A stretch of DNA of 64,000 nucleotides, from contig NZ_OY288133.1 in assembly GCF_958439165.1 (NCBI RefSeq), forward strand, positions 26,069 to 90,068, written 5' to 3'. Position 1 is the first letter of the stretch, and each line of letters opens with the position of its first letter. Under the pieces are notes generated by a model. That model did not search any database, was not told the origin of the DNA, and saw only the letters and a list, made by a program, of their open reading frames with translations. Positions 9,924 to 17,783 of the stretch are shown here, piece after piece. A program made the translations under genes and the position numbers. This stretch comes from an uncultured Hydrogenophaga sp. GTDB taxonomy: Bacteria; Pseudomonadota; Gammaproteobacteria; Burkholderiales; Burkholderiaceae_C.

Positions 9924-10589
9924 TCAGGCCGGGTCCCAGACCAGCAGCTGGATGGGCGTGGGGTTGTAGGCGTTGCACGGGTTGTTGAGCTGCGGGCAGT
10001 TGCTGATGAGCACCCAGAGGTTCATCTCGGCCCGCATTTCCACGTACTTGCCCGGGCCGGAGACGCCGTCGTCGAACTTCAGGTCGCCCTCGTCGGTCAC
10101 CGGCACGTTCATGAAGAAGTTGATGTTGGGCACCAGGTCGCGCTTGCCCAGCCCGATGTCGGCCTGCTGCAGGGCCAGCAGGTAGTTGTCGCGGCAGCTG
10201 TGCATGTACTTCTTCTGCAGTGCGTAGCGCACCGTGTTGCTCTCGGCCGCACAGGCTCCGCCCAGGGTGTCGTGGCGGCCGCAGGTGTCGGCCACGATGG
10301 TGAGCATGGGCCGGGCATCGTTGCTGCGGATGACCGAGCCGGTGGTGAGGTAGATGCCGCCCTGGTGCAGCATGGTGTCGGTGGCGCTGTAGTGCTCGGC
10401 CGCGTCATCGCGGTTGAAGAACAGCACGTCGGCGGCCTGGTTGCCTTCCAGGTCGACGATGCGCAGTGTCTGCCCCTGGTCAAGCTGGAACAGGATGGGT
10501 TCACCGGCCGGGTGGCGCTGGTTCATGACGGCATGGGCCGCATCCAGCGTGCTGTGGCAGATGCGGAAAGACGTGGCAGTGGTGGTCAT
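9924..10589 (-). CDS. carboxyguanidine deiminase subunit (UAAP/DUF1989, 221 aa)
   Basis: One of two urea amidolyase-associated (DUF1989) proteins. In guanidine-degrading bacteria the pair (CgdA/CgdB) forms a deiminase that turns carboxyguanidine into allophanate plus ammonia. Typical family segments are VDLEGNQAADVLFF (about 46-59) and a cluster of Cys/His residues (CGRHDTLGGAC, HSCRDN, FFMNVP), probably metal-binding. The start at 10589 gives 221 residues; a longer upstream reading runs through the neighbouring gene in another frame and is not real. It lies 14 bases after its partner gene and 13 bases before the carboxylase gene. Confidence 0.9.
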   Translation of the reverse strand: MTTTATSFRICHSTLDAAHAVMNQRHPAGEPILFQLDQGQTLRIVDLEGNQAADVLFFNRDDAAEHYSATDTMLHQGGIYLTTGSVIRSNDARPMLTIVADTCGRHDTLGGACAAESNTVRYALQKKYMHSCRDNYLLALQQADIGLGKRDLVPNINFFMNVPVTDEGDLKFDDGVSGPGKYVEMRAEMNLWVLISNCPQLNNPCNAYNPTPIQLLVWDPA

Positions 10590-10603
10590 GGCGGACTCCA
10601 GGC

Positions 10604-11452
10604 TCACAGGTAGAGCATGTCGGTGTTGTGCAGGGCACGGGCGTTCTCGGGGCGGAAGGCGCGGCAGAAGTCGTCGGCCGGCGCGGCGCCGCAGCGCCAG
10701 GCCAGCAGCCCGATGCGGCGCGGGTCGTACACCGGCGAGGGATCCAGGGCATGCGGTGCACTGGACACCGCCACGATCACGTCCATGTCGAAGCGCAGTT
10801 CCACGTGGTCGCCAGCCTTGCAGTGCTCGGGCACGAAACCGAAGCGGCCCTCGGCGTCGACACCGACACGCGAGAACAGGTTGACCGGCACACCCAGGTC
10901 GCGCCGGGTCAGGCCGTACTTGCCGATCTCGATCAACAGGCCGTCCTTGCCGGAGCGGTACATGCCGTTGCGGGCGTCTTCGTAGCGGCGAACGCCGTAG
11001 CGCTCGGCCATGCGCTCGGCATCCAGCAGTGCACCCAGGGGGTCGTGCCAGCCCAGGCTGTCGGCGGTGAAGCTGGCCATGCTGCGGCCCATGTCGCTCA
11101 TGAGCACATGGCCACAGGTGTAGCGTGCCGTGTGCTGGGCCTTGAGGCTGTCGGGCATGTTGTAGCGCTCCAGCTTCTCCTGAGCCGAATACAGCACCAG
11201 GCTCAGGTTGGCACCCGGCTGCAGGGCGACGAAGCGGATGGCGGTGCCGCGCGGCATGCGCCAGCTCCAGTGGCTGCCGCCGGGCATGACCTCGCTCCAC
11301 AGGGTGCGGCTGGTGTCCACGCCCTCCAGGGCGGCGGCGGGGAAGCGCTGCCACAGGGCCGGGGCATCCACCGGGCTGTGCACCGGCGGGTCGGGCGGCA
11401 CGACGCTCAGGGGGTCGTCCAGCGGAACAGAGGTGTCCGGGGTGGGCTTCAT
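10604..11452 (-). CDS. carboxyguanidine deiminase subunit (UAAP/DUF1989, 282 aa)
   Basis: The second, longer DUF1989-type protein of the operon and presumed partner of the 221-residue one. The start MKPTPDTS at 11452 has an excellent AAGGAGA ribosome site; the frame is open for 14 codons further upstream without one. Shared family features are SLVLYSAQEKLERYN, TCGHVLMSDMGRSM and LFSRVGVDAEGRFGF. The known role of the pair is hydrolysis of carboxyguanidine to allophanate, in place of a direct urea route. Which of the two corresponds to CgdA or CgdB I cannot say. Confidence 0.9.
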   Translation of the reverse strand: MKPTPDTSVPLDDPLSVVPPDPPVHSPVDAPALWQRFPAAALEGVDTSRTLWSEVMPGGSHWSWRMPRGTAIRFVALQPGANLSLVLYSAQEKLERYNMPDSLKAQHTARYTCGHVLMSDMGRSMASFTADSLGWHDPLGALLDAERMAERYGVRRYEDARNGMYRSGKDGLLIEIGKYGLTRRDLGVPVNLFSRVGVDAEGRFGFVPEHCKAGDHVELRFDMDVIVAVSSAPHALDPSPVYDPRRIGLLAWRCGAAPADDFCRAFRPENARALHNTDMLYL

Positions 11453-11471
11453 GCGGGTCTCCTTGCGGTGG

Positions 11472-12338
11472 TCAGAGGGTTTCCGGGGTGGCACGGCTCA
11501 GGCGCTGGAGCTGCTCCAGGTCGGTCTTCATGCCCGAGGTCTCGCGGATGCGGGCCAGGATCTCGCGCTTGAGCTGCAGGAACTCGGGCGTGTGCTTGAG
11601 GTCCTGGTCGCGCTGGTTGCCGAAGGGCACGTCGTAGACCGTGTCGATGCGGCCGGGGCGCGGGGCCATGAGCACCACCCGGCTGCCGAGGTAGATGGCC
11701 TCTTCCACGTCGTGGGTGACGAAGACGATGGTGGCCTTTTCCAGCCGGTGCACATGGCGGATGAGGTCGTGCATGACCTCGCGGGTCTGGGCATCGAGCG
11801 CACCGAAGGGCTCGTCCATCAGCAGGATGCCGGGGCGCCCCATCAGCGCGCGCGCAATGGCCACGCGCTGCTGCATGCCGCCGGAGAGCTGGTTGGGCCA
11901 GGCGTGGGCCGAATCCTGCAGGCCCATGAGGCGCAGCAGTGCGTCGCTGCGACCGGAAGCGGCCTCCACGTCGGCCGAGCTGCGGTCGCGGGTGTGCGCC
12001 TGCAGCTGGCGGCAGAAGCGGATGTTTTCCAGCACCGTCATCCACGGGTAAAGGCTGTAGTGCTGGAACACCATGGCGCGGTCGATGTCGGGGCCCAGCA
12101 CGGGTCGGCCGTCCACCAGCAGCTCGCCGCCGGTGTGGGTCTCCAGCCCGCCGATGGTGCGCAGCAGCGTGCTCTTGCCGCAGCCCGAAGCACCGACGAA
12201 GGTCACGAATTCGTTGGGCCGGATGTCCAGGTCGATATGTTCCAGCGCATTGATGGACGCACCGTCGAAGCGCTTGTGCAGCTGGCGGATGGACACCTTC
12301 GGCAGGCAGTGCTCGGGGGTGGTGGACATGGCGCTCAT
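11472..12338 (-). CDS. ABC transporter ATP-binding protein (NitT/TauT type, guanidine)
   Basis: The ATPase of an importer of the nitrate/sulfonate/guanidine class, 288 residues. Walker A GASGCGKST, signature LSGGMQQR and Walker B ILLMDEP are all present, with a His-switch FVTHDVEEA. The start at 12338 overlaps the permease stop (ATGA), which favours it over the ATG nine bases downstream. The cognate solute-binding protein is not next door. It sits about 8 kb upstream under a second guanidine riboswitch. Import of guanidine is inferred from the riboswitch and the degradation genes behind it. Confidence 0.9.
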   Translation of the reverse strand: MSAMSTTPEHCLPKVSIRQLHKRFDGASINALEHIDLDIRPNEFVTFVGASGCGKSTLLRTIGGLETHTGGELLVDGRPVLGPDIDRAMVFQHYSLYPWMTVLENIRFCRQLQAHTRDRSSADVEAASGRSDALLRLMGLQDSAHAWPNQLSGGMQQRVAIARALMGRPGILLMDEPFGALDAQTREVMHDLIRHVHRLEKATIVFVTHDVEEAIYLGSRVVLMAPRPGRIDTVYDVPFGNQRDQDLKHTPEFLQLKREILARIRETSGMKTDLEQLQRLSRATPETL

Positions 12339-13186
12339 CCTTTGAGGTACAGCCAGGGGAAGGCGCGCCGGTGCAGCCAGCGGAACGCCTGGTCGGTCAG
12401 CAGGCCGATGAGCCCGATGACGATGATTCCGGCAAAGATGGTGTCGGTCTGCAGGAAGCGCTGCGCGCGCAGGATGGCGTAGCCCAGGCCGGAGTTGGCC
12501 GCCACCAGTTCGGCCACCACCAGGTAGGTCCAGGCCCAGCCCATGGTCACCCGCAGCGTGTCCAGCAGCGCCGGCTTGGCGCTCGGCAGGATCACCTTCT
12601 CCACCAGTTCGCGCCGGTTGGCGCCCATGGTCTGCGCCGCTTCGACCTGCGCGGCCGGCACCCGGCGCACGTCCTCGGCCACCATGAGCACCATCTGGAA
12701 GAAGGTGCCGATGAAGATGATGGCGATCTTCGAGCCCTCGCCGATGCCCACCCACAACATGACCAGCGGGATGAAGGCCACCGCAGGCATGTAGCGGATG
12801 AAGTCGGTCAGCGGCTCCAGCAGGGCCTGGACCGATCGGTACGAACCGATGAACAGCCCCAGCGGCAGCGCGATCACGGCCGACAGCAGGAAGCCGGTGA
12901 CCACGCGGTAGGTGCTGATGGCCATGTCGTCGATCAGCCCGTCCTCCACCAGCCAGGTCCAGCTCTTGCCGAGCACTGCGGCCGGGGACGGCATGAAGGT
13001 CGGGTCGATGCCACCCCAGCGCGCCAGCGCGGCCCAGGCCAGCAGCGGCGAGAGCAGGCCGATGGCGGCCAGAACCAGCCAGGTTCGCTGGCCGATCGGG
13101 GCGCGCACCGTCCACAGGCGCGACCAGCGCGCGGGCGGTCGGGTGGGGGCGGGTGCTTCCGCGAGGGCATGGGCAGGGGTCGGCAT
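12335..13186 (-). CDS. ABC transporter permease (NitT/TauT type, guanidine)
   Basis: A 283-residue membrane permease with the BPD_transp_1 domain. After a Pro-rich cytoplasmic lead, a first helix VLAAIGLLSPLLAWAAL is followed by the core helices, and the EAA-like loop (EAAQTMGANRRELVEKVILP) is clear at about 180-200. The start at 13186 has an AGGAG site six bases upstream. The frame stays open to 13375, but that extension runs through the riboswitch and is not coding. It is the first gene of the guanidine-degradation operon. Confidence 0.9.
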   Translation of the reverse strand: MPTPAHALAEAPAPTRPPARWSRLWTVRAPIGQRTWLVLAAIGLLSPLLAWAALARWGGIDPTFMPSPAAVLGKSWTWLVEDGLIDDMAISTYRVVTGFLLSAVIALPLGLFIGSYRSVQALLEPLTDFIRYMPAVAFIPLVMLWVGIGEGSKIAIIFIGTFFQMVLMVAEDVRRVPAAQVEAAQTMGANRRELVEKVILPSAKPALLDTLRVTMGWAWTYLVVAELVAANSGLGYAILRAQRFLQTDTIFAGIIVIGLIGLLTDQAFRWLHRRAFPWLYLKG

Positions 13187-13204
13187 GCGAGGCTCCTGAT
13201 CGGT

Positions 13205-13278
13205 GGGACACAAAGCCAGAGAGGCGAGCGCATGCACGCTCAGTGCGTGCCGTGCCAGCTTCTCCCGGGCTTTTGTCC
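13205..13278 (-). promoter_or_regulatory. possible expression platform of riboswitch 1
   Basis: The RNA segment GGCTTTGTGTCCC (13205-13217) is complementary, apart from one extra base, to the 3' conserved riboswitch strand GGGACAAAAGCC (13267-13278). Pairing them would destroy the aptamer, giving two mutually exclusive folds just upstream of the permease ribosome site. A separate six-pair hairpin (GCACGC/GCGTGC) lies between. No U-run follows, so control of translation or Rho access is more likely than intrinsic termination. Confidence 0.5.
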
Positions 13279-13373
13279 CTCCGTGGAGCCACACGATCGT
13301 GGCCGACTGCTCTCGGACCAGACGGCGCCACAAACCCGTGCAGACGGGGGCAGCGCCCGGAACCCTAGCGGTC
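13258..13373 (-). promoter_or_regulatory. guanidine-I (ykkC) riboswitch 1
   Basis: All conserved blocks of the guanidine-I aptamer are present in order on the minus strand: CTAGGGTTCC (13368-13359), CTGGTCCGAGAG (13321-13310), and GGACAAAAGCCCGGGAGA (13278-13261), joined by a variable stem. It lies 70 bases upstream of the permease start and should switch on the transporter and degradation genes when guanidine binds. The class is well characterised; assignment here is by motif recognition. Confidence 0.95.
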
Positions 13374-13428
13374 ATTCAAGGCTGCGGTTCACTGTTGTGG
13401 TGCAACCGCCTCTCTGTGTGCAAGCCAA

Positions 13429-13444
13429 AGCACGATTGATGCCA
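13429..13444 (-). promoter_or_regulatory. candidate sigma-54 promoter for guanidine operon
   Basis: On the minus strand TGGCAT-N5-GTGCT keeps the -24 GG and -12 GC with correct spacing, with two mismatches to TGGCAC-N5-TTGCW. Support comes from a matching element (TGGCAC-N5-ATGCT) at the same distance in front of the second riboswitch. The riboswitch would begin about 45 bases after the predicted start of transcription. Confidence 0.5.
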
Positions 13445-13514
13445 GCCCGATGCCGTACCCTCGGGCCCCATGTGCCCTGCCAGCCCGCCCCGCCCCGCCA
13501 CCGAACACCCGCCC

Positions 13515-13961
13515 ATGACCTGGGCCCTGCAACAGGCCATCAAGGCCGCCGGCTGGCCGCTGGCGCCCGAGCTGCTGGCGCCGGGGGCCGACTTCCTGGC
13601 GCCGCTCGACGGGGGACTGGTGCCACTGCACTGGGCCTGTGCCGGCGGCAAGCACGGGCTGGTGCGGCACATGCTGGAACAAGGTGCGGACCCGCGCGTG
13701 GCAGCGCTCGACGGCCGGACTCCGCTGGAACTCGCCCTGCAGGCCGGCAGCTTTCAGGTGGTCATGCTGCTGATCGATCGGCTCAAGGCACTGGCCGCGC
13801 CGACGCCCGATGCCGCGCTGCGGCAGCGACTCACCGCCGCCTTCGCCGGCAGCCACACCGACGCCCGCAACCGGCTGCAGCAGACGCTCAAGGACTGGGA
13901 CCGCATCGGCAAGAAGAACCCGGTGAAGGCTCAGACCGGTCCGTCCAGCCGCTCCAGATAA
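13515..13961 (+). CDS. small ankyrin-repeat protein
   Basis: About 148 residues with two ankyrin repeats: GLVPLHWACAGGKHGLVRHMLEQGAD is followed by GRTPLELALQAGSFQVVMLLID, each with the TPLH/TPLE turn and helix-loop-helix spacing. The rest is helical and basic at the end. An earlier ATG at 13470 would add a Pro-rich lead with no ribosome site, so 13515 is preferred, without strong evidence. The gene is convergent with the metallo-beta-lactamase gene and their 3' ends overlap by 31 bases. It probably mediates a protein contact; no partner can be named. Confidence 0.75.
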   Translation: MTWALQQAIKAAGWPLAPELLAPGADFLAPLDGGLVPLHWACAGGKHGLVRHMLEQGADPRVAALDGRTPLELALQAGSFQVVMLLIDRLKALAAPTPDAALRQRLTAAFAGSHTDARNRLQQTLKDWDRIGKKNPVKAQTGPSSRSR

Positions 13962-14719
13962 GCCAGCGCCAGTTCCCGCAGGCGGTCGCGGCCGAAGCTG
14001 GGGTCGTGGCCGGCGTGCACCACCTGCACCGGCAGTGCCAGCAGGCGCTCCATGGTGCGGGCATAGGCGGTGCGATCGGAGTGATGCAGGCCGTCGAGCA
14101 GCGGGCCGTCGTAGACCGCATCACCCGAGAAGAAGGTGCCGGTGTCCGCCTCCCACAGCCCGATGCAGCCTGGCGAATGCCCGGGCAGGTGCAGCACCTC
14201 GAAATGCCGGTTGCCCAGGTCGATCACATCGCCCTCGTCGAGCTCGCGGGTGACGCTGGCCTCGCGGACCTGCCAGGCCGTGAGGTCATAGTCGGGTGCG
14301 GGCAACGCGGTGAGTGCAGGTCCGCCGGTCTCGTAGCCGGGCGCGGGAAAGTCCAGCCGGGCGAGGTCGATGTCGCCCAGGGTGAAGGCAGGGTCTGCAC
14401 CCCGCAGACCCGGCGCTTCGAGCCGGTGGCACCAGCATTCGGTGAACTCGTGGTGGCCGCCCACATGGTCCAGATGCACATGCGTGGCCAGGGCCGCGAC
14501 CCGATGGCCGAACAGGTGGCGCGAAGCCTGGTGAAGGCTCGCGACCCCCAGGCCGGTGTCGATGACCAGATCGATGTCGCGGCCCCGCACGTGCCAGATG
14601 TTGCAGCGCAGGAGCGGCACCACATGCGGCTCGGTGATGAGGGTCAGGCCGTCGCCAAGCGACCGGAACTCGAACCAGTCGCCCGGGGCCACCGGCAGGT
14701 CAGTCATCGGCGTGGACAT
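13931..14719 (-). CDS. metallo-beta-lactamase fold hydrolase
   Basis: A 262-residue enzyme of the metallo-beta-lactamase superfamily. The first metal-binding motif THVHLDHVGG (His80, His82, Asp84, His85) and the later LPGHSPG and FSGDAVYDG segments give a complete dinuclear site. No signal peptide, so cytosolic. It is the last gene of the second guanidine-riboswitch operon, three bases after the gene of unknown function. The family hydrolyses esters, thioesters, lactones and amides. Here it might open a ring or cleave an acyl intermediate, but the substrate is unknown. Confidence 0.88.
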   Translation of the reverse strand: MSTPMTDLPVAPGDWFEFRSLGDGLTLITEPHVVPLLRCNIWHVRGRDIDLVIDTGLGVASLHQASRHLFGHRVAALATHVHLDHVGGHHEFTECWCHRLEAPGLRGADPAFTLGDIDLARLDFPAPGYETGGPALTALPAPDYDLTAWQVREASVTRELDEGDVIDLGNRHFEVLHLPGHSPGCIGLWEADTGTFFSGDAVYDGPLLDGLHHSDRTAYARTMERLLALPVQVVHAGHDPSFGRDRLRELALAYLERLDGPV

Positions 14720-14722
14720 GGC

Positions 14723-15346
14723 TCAATGCTCGAACAGGCGCATGCTGAAATCCAGCAGATCGTCGGCGGCCTCGGGACGCTGCTGCACCAGCTCGGCCAG
14801 CGTGGTGTCGGCTGCGACGGACGCCGGCCAGGCCATGCGCCTGGCCCGCACCAGCAGGGTGTAGGGACCGGCCGAGAAACGGTGACGGCCGGTGGGCTGC
14901 CCGGCTGCATCCCGCTCCTGCTCCGCCCGGCAAGGCCCCTGCGAGCCGGGCAGCCGTTCCCACACCTCGAGATAGTGCCCGTGCACGCCGTACTCGATCA
15001 GCCGGTCGGGGGTGTCGAACACCACGGTACCGGCATCGGGCGTGCTGCGTGGCGGCTGGACGTCCCAGTGGCGCTGCCAGGTGCAGATGGGCGGAAAGCC
15101 GTAGGGCCGATGCTCGATGCGGGTGATGCCGAAGAAGCCTTGCCAGTGCGCCCGGTTCGCCGGGGTGTCGGCCTCCCGACCGGCAGGCACCCGCAGATCG
15201 GCATGCCAGCCTTCGGTCTGAAGCCAGTGCACCGAGGTGGTGGTGTCGCGGCCCTGCGGACTCTCCAGCAGGGTTCGGCGCCAGACGCCCCGGAAGGCCG
15301 GCTCCACCGGCTGATCGGGAGCGGGCAGTTCGATCCAGTGGTCCAT
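14723..15346 (-). CDS. unknown protein, possibly lipocalin/HRI1-like
   Basis: A 207-residue soluble protein without signal peptide. It is rich in Trp, Arg and beta-strand-like segments (VWRRTLLESPQGRDTT, VHWLQTEGWHADLRVPAG, YGVHGHYLEVWERL), which suggests a small-molecule-binding beta-barrel. I am reminded of HRI1/lipocalin-like families, but this is only an impression. The start at 15346 was chosen because the longer reading frame runs into the preceding gene. Its position in a guanidine-riboswitch operon suggests ligand binding or an unrecognised enzymatic role. Confidence 0.7.
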   Translation of the reverse strand: MDHWIELPAPDQPVEPAFRGVWRRTLLESPQGRDTTTSVHWLQTEGWHADLRVPAGREADTPANRAHWQGFFGITRIEHRPYGFPPICTWQRHWDVQPPRSTPDAGTVVFDTPDRLIEYGVHGHYLEVWERLPGSQGPCRAEQERDAAGQPTGRHRFSAGPYTLLVRARRMAWPASVAADTTLAELVQQRPEAADDLLDFSMRLFEH

Positions 15347-15362
15347 GCTGGCCACCACGGTC

Positions 15363-16034
15363 TCAGGCCCGGCGGGCCAGGGTGGCCGCATCCAGGGCTG
15401 CCACCACGCCCGCGGTGTCGGACACCCGACCGAAGATGCCGCCCTCGACCCCGATCATGGCCAGTGCCGGTGCCTGCAGCTCGGGCTGGCTGGCGGCCGT
15501 GGCGTCGGCCACCGTGGTGCAGTCGAAGCCACGGTCCACCGCTTCACGCAGCGTCGAGTGCACGCACACTTCGGTGGTGACGCCGCACAGGATCAGTTGA
15601 CGGATGCCCTGGCGCGCCAGCCGGTGTTCCAGGTCGGTGCGGTGGAAGGCGCCGTAGCCAGGCTTGTCGATCACCGCCTCGCCGGGCCAGGGACGCAGCG
15701 CAGGCACGAAGTCATGACCCTGTTCGCCACGCACCAGCAGGCGACCCAGCGGGCCCGGGCTCCCGATGGCGGCACCGGCGGCGATGCTTCGCGCCAGCTT
15801 GGACGGCGGACAGTCCGACAGGTCCGGCAGATGTCCCTCGCGGGTGTGCACGATGGTCAGTCCGGCCGCACGCGCAGCCGCCAGCAACTGCTGGATCTGC
15901 TGCACCACGGTCTGCAGCCGGCCGATGTCCAGACCGGCCTGGTGGGCATAACCGCCGGCGCCGCAGAAATCGCGCTGCATGTCGATCACCAGCAGCGCGG
16001 TGGTGGCCGGGACCAGGCCCAGACCGGTGCTCAT
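15363..16034 (-). CDS. isochorismatase-family cysteine hydrolase (biuret/guanylurea hydrolase-like)
   Basis: A 223-residue cysteine hydrolase. The catalytic triad is Asp18 (VIDMQRDF), Lys124 (IDKPGYGAF) and Cys157 (GVTTEVCV). The 106/33 spacing equals that of the biuret hydrolase BiuH triad (Asp36, Lys142, Cys175), and the HTREGHLPDLSDCP segment is also BiuH-like. Known relatives cleave biuret to allophanate, or guanylurea to guanidine, and either product would feed the operon downstream. It could instead act on a carbamoyl amino acid. Its start overlaps the creatininase stop (ATGA). Cytosolic. Confidence 0.88.
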   Translation of the reverse strand: MSTGLGLVPATTALLVIDMQRDFCGAGGYAHQAGLDIGRLQTVVQQIQQLLAAARAAGLTIVHTREGHLPDLSDCPPSKLARSIAAGAAIGSPGPLGRLLVRGEQGHDFVPALRPWPGEAVIDKPGYGAFHRTDLEHRLARQGIRQLILCGVTTEVCVHSTLREAVDRGFDCTTVADATAASQPELQAPALAMIGVEGGIFGRVSDTAGVVAALDAATLARRA

Positions 16035-16846
16035 GGCGCAGGCCGCTCGAAACCGGTGCGGATGGCCTGGGCCATGCGGCCGGCCACCTCGGCCGCCAGC
16101 AACGCGCCCTTGGCAGCGTCGGAGCCGCGGGCCGACGACAGCACGCCCGATGCCGGCACCCAGTCGGTGCGCGGCGGGTACATGTCGTAGGGCGGGAAGT
16201 CGGCAGGGCCGTCGTCGGGCAGCAGGTCCATGCGCACCAGGGCCGGGTGGTAGTGCAGCATCATCGATGTCTCCAGCACCGCCGCGTGTTCCAGTGCAAA
16301 GCCGGGGAAGCCCTCGGGGAACACATGGCCCAGGGTCTGCTCGGTCATGAAGTCCCAGTACTCCAGTCGCATCACCTGCAGGGCGCAGCCGGCGTCGGCC
16401 GCGCGGGCATCGCGCAGGCCGAGGTCGATGCCCTCGATCAGGAACCACTGGTTCTCGTAGTGGCCGTTCACCACCACCAGTCGCCGCAGTCCGTGGCGCG
16501 CGAACTCGCGCACGGCGTCGCGCACCTGGCCGATGAGGGTGGCGGCATCCACGCTGGTGGTGCCGCAGAAATGCTGACCGCCACCGCACTTGGGCTGCGA
16601 CTTGTAGCCGTAGCTCAGCGTGGGCGCCACCAGCCCGCCGACGAGGGCGGCGGTGTCGGCGGACACGGCGCTGGCCAGCAGGCCGTCGGTGCCGAGCGGC
16701 AGGTGCGGACCATGCTGTTCGAGCGCACCCACCGGCAGCAGCACCGGCGGCTGCTCCTGCTGGACAGTGCGCTGGTATTCGACCCAGGAAAGCTGGTTCA
16801 TCCAGACGGTGCGGGCATGGCCGGAGGCGAGAGTGGTGGTGTTCAT
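16031..16846 (-). CDS. creatininase-family amidohydrolase
   Basis: A 271-residue homologue of creatinine amidohydrolase (creatinine + water to creatine). The metal ligands of the Pseudomonas enzyme are recognisable as Glu43, His45, Asp54, His129 and Glu131, with the catalytic His at 187 and the active-site Trp at 164 (YWDF). The lid Trp of the known enzyme (Trp174) appears here as Phe183 (GFPGFALEH). This may mean a different cyclic guanidine substrate. It overlaps genes on both sides by four bases within the second guanidine operon. Creatinase is not encoded in the window. Confidence 0.9.
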   Translation of the reverse strand: MNTTTLASGHARTVWMNQLSWVEYQRTVQQEQPPVLLPVGALEQHGPHLPLGTDGLLASAVSADTAALVGGLVAPTLSYGYKSQPKCGGGQHFCGTTSVDAATLIGQVRDAVREFARHGLRRLVVVNGHYENQWFLIEGIDLGLRDARAADAGCALQVMRLEYWDFMTEQTLGHVFPEGFPGFALEHAAVLETSMMLHYHPALVRMDLLPDDGPADFPPYDMYPPRTDWVPASGVLSSARGSDAAKGALLAAEVAGRMAQAIRTGFERPAP

Positions 16847-17769
16847 GCTGATGGTGAAACGGGTTGCACGACGGGCTGCGCAGGTGCGGGCGGAAAGACG
16901 GCTTCTGCCAGTGCGGCGGCGGCAATGAGCGCGCCACCGGCCCAGCCCATGGGCGTGAGCCGCTCGCCGCCGAACAGCAGGGCGGTGCCGACCGACACCA
17001 CCAGCTCGGCCAGCAGGATCACGCCGGCCCGGCTGCTTTCCAGGTGGCTCACGCCGTACTGCCAGGTGACGGTGGCCAGCAGCATCCAGACGAAGCCGTA
17101 GGCCAGCAGGGCGGCCCACAGCAGCGCCGACATGTCGGGCACGCTGTGGCCCAGCAGGCCGGTGGCCAGGGCGGAAAGCAGACCGCAACCCACGAACACC
17201 GACAGCGTCTTGGTGCGCAGCGGCACCCGGTGGGCAGCGCGGGCGATCACGTTGTTGGCGGCAAAGGCAAAACCCGCCGACAGCGAGAGCGCATCGACCA
17301 GGGTGAAGTCCAGCGACTGGCCGCTGAACAGCGCCGGCCCGCCGAGCACCAGCCACAGTCCCACGATGGCACCGGCCACTGCCAGCCACCGGGCCGGCGG
17401 TATGTGCTCCTTCAGGAAGATGCGCCCGCCCAGGACCGACCACACTGGCGACAGGTAGAACAGGAACATCACCCGTGCCACATCGCCCAGCATCACCGCA
17501 TTGACGAACGAGGTGTTGGCCCAGCCGCCCACCACCACCAGCCCCAGCACCAGGGCCCACTGGCTGCGCCAGGCCTGGCGGTCACGCCACAGCAGAACCA
17601 GGGCCAGCAGACCGACCGAACCATAGGTCAGCAGCGACACCACCGGGCCGGCCAGACCCTGACCCACAAAGGCCTTCAGCGGCATCCAGGTCAGGCCCCA
17701 GAGCGTGGCGGAGAACAGCAGCACCGCGGTGGCCAGGCGGTCGGAGGGGCGGTCGGGCAACAGGTTCAT
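16843..17769 (-). CDS. DMT-superfamily (EamA) transporter
   Basis: A 308-residue integral membrane protein with about ten helices and two EamA repeats (VLLFSATLWGLTWMPLKAF at the start of the first; FAFAANNVIARAAH at the start of the second). DMT carriers move small metabolites, often as exporters, and some guanidinium exporters (SMR family) are distant cousins. The start MNLLPDRP at 17769 is used because the open frame beyond it belongs to the SDR gene region. It is a second transporter in the operon, beside the ABC solute-binding protein, and may handle an alkylguanidine or a by-product. Confidence 0.85.
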   Translation of the reverse strand: MNLLPDRPSDRLATAVLLFSATLWGLTWMPLKAFVGQGLAGPVVSLLTYGSVGLLALVLLWRDRQAWRSQWALVLGLVVVGGWANTSFVNAVMLGDVARVMFLFYLSPVWSVLGGRIFLKEHIPPARWLAVAGAIVGLWLVLGGPALFSGQSLDFTLVDALSLSAGFAFAANNVIARAAHRVPLRTKTLSVFVGCGLLSALATGLLGHSVPDMSALLWAALLAYGFVWMLLATVTWQYGVSHLESSRAGVILLAELVVSVGTALLFGGERLTPMGWAGGALIAAAALAEAVFPPAPAQPVVQPVSPSA

Positions 17770-17783
17770 GGTGTGACCGCCGC

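Noticed and set aside
5990..9988. 1332-residue open frame on the plus strand
   Set aside because: It is antisense to the carboxylase gene, His/Gly/Arg-rich without domains, and explained by high GC at third codon positions.
6284..11452. Plain urea amidolyase operon
   Set aside because: The fold is right, but the guanidine-I riboswitch and the two DUF1989 subunits point to guanidine as the physiological substrate.
13617..13640. NtrC site upstream of the first guanidine operon
   Set aside because: GGTGC and GCAC half-sites are present in inverted order relative to the NtrC consensus, and the segment is within the ankyrin gene.
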